Positions 63,816-64,000 of a stretch of 64,000 nt of DNA are shown here, piece after piece. The notes below the pieces were generated by a model. That model had not been told where the DNA came from. It did no database searches and worked only from the letters and a program-made list of their open reading frames with translations. Source of the DNA: Paenibacillus plantarum (GTDB taxonomy: Bacteria; Bacillota; Bacilli; Paenibacillales; NBRC-103111); the NCBI RefSeq assembly GCF_013141695.1, contig NZ_WHNY01000006.1, positions 1-64,000 on the forward strand. The letters run 5' to 3'. Each line of letters begins with the position of its first letter. Position 1 is the stretch's first letter. The position numbers and the translations under genes were made by a program.

Positions 63816-64000
63816 CTATATATCACTTGCATATATATCTGATCGAACGCGCTTTTTCAGCAAATTCCTTAAAAAATGGGTCTTCATCGTATATGTAAAT
63901 TCTAACCATGCCAAAGCATGTAAGGGATTTCCATGGTAGTCACTCGTAGAAAACCCGAACTTCTCGGGCCGCTGCTTGTTTTTCACTTCAGATCTTTCTA
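63816..64000 (-). CDS. Possible 3' end of a gene entering from the right edge
   Basis: A minus-strand frame stays open from the window edge for 60 codons and stops at TAG 63816-63818. The segment (for example RPEKFGFSTSDYHGNPLHAL and AWLEFTYTMKTHFLRNLLKK) has a protein-like composition, but I recognise no family. In an AT-rich region an open run of this size can occur by chance, and another frame over 63840-63910 also looks partly protein-like. Treat it as tentative. Confidence 0.3.
   Translation of the reverse strand, partial: ERSEVKNKQRPEKFGFSTSDYHGNPLHALAWLEFTYTMKTHFLRNLLKKRVRSDIYASDI

Overview
The window looks like a low-to-mid GC Gram-positive chromosome, most likely Paenibacillus or a close relative. 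The reasons are: strong AGGAGG-type ribosome binding sites with frequent GTG and TTG starts; a GerMN sporulation-type lipoprotein; several S-layer-homology (SLH) proteins; copper-amine-oxidase-N 'stalk' domains fused to envelope enzymes; a glgBCDA operon; a Btr-like AraC/binding-protein fusion; and a double-headed DynA-type dynamin. No tRNA, rRNA, CRISPR array, prophage or complete insertion sequence was seen. One compact inverted-repeat element lies at 10815-10980.

Layout. 1-2150: a quinone-oxidoreductase-like enzyme divergent from a MarR regulator with two operator-like sites, then a VOC protein. 2231-3697: cardiolipin synthase. 3806-9505: glycogen synthesis operon glgB-glgC-glgD-glgA on the minus strand. 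9687-12626: a secreted PpiC foldase, the inverted-repeat element, an rRNA-methyltransferase-like gene and an RluA-type pseudouridine synthase. 12642-13546: a MarR regulator and a 55-codon unknown. 13537-17976: topoisomerase IV (parE-parC). 18004-20802: an ABC-2 transporter and an SGNH hydrolase. 21162-24003: Fur-controlled siderophore-binding lipoprotein and Btr-like activator. 24088-27773: heterodimeric ABC exporter. 28037-32810: dynamin, a small unknown, nth. 33006-37891: envelope operon amidase-GerMN lipoprotein-SLH repeat protein. 38156-40252: leuC-leuD. 40392-43568: a second Fur-controlled uptake locus with a fused double permease. 43727-44964: a LysR regulator and a small DUF5658-like membrane protein.

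44946-63545 is the standout region. It is an uninterrupted minus-strand run of 16 genes that encodes a Gram-positive type IV pilus. In transcription order these are a VanW-like protein, pilB, pilC, a major pilin, pilM, pilN, pilO, pilT, an SLH protein, a VWA protein, two minor prepilins, a very large PilX-like protein, a CheY receiver fused to a long acidic/Gln-rich tail, prepilin peptidase, and a methyl-accepting protein with almost no extracellular sensor. PilB carries a tandem N-terminal motif matching the MshEN cyclic-di-GMP-binding pattern. I infer an integrated, wall-anchored, signal-controlled pilus. The SLH, VWA and receiver-tail proteins are its least familiar parts.

Functional links elsewhere: three Fur-box sites tie the two iron-uptake loci together; the only permease in the window is a fused FhuB-type protein and no cognate ATPase is present, so one must be encoded elsewhere. 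Start codons below were chosen from visible ribosome binding sites and often differ from the longest reading frame.
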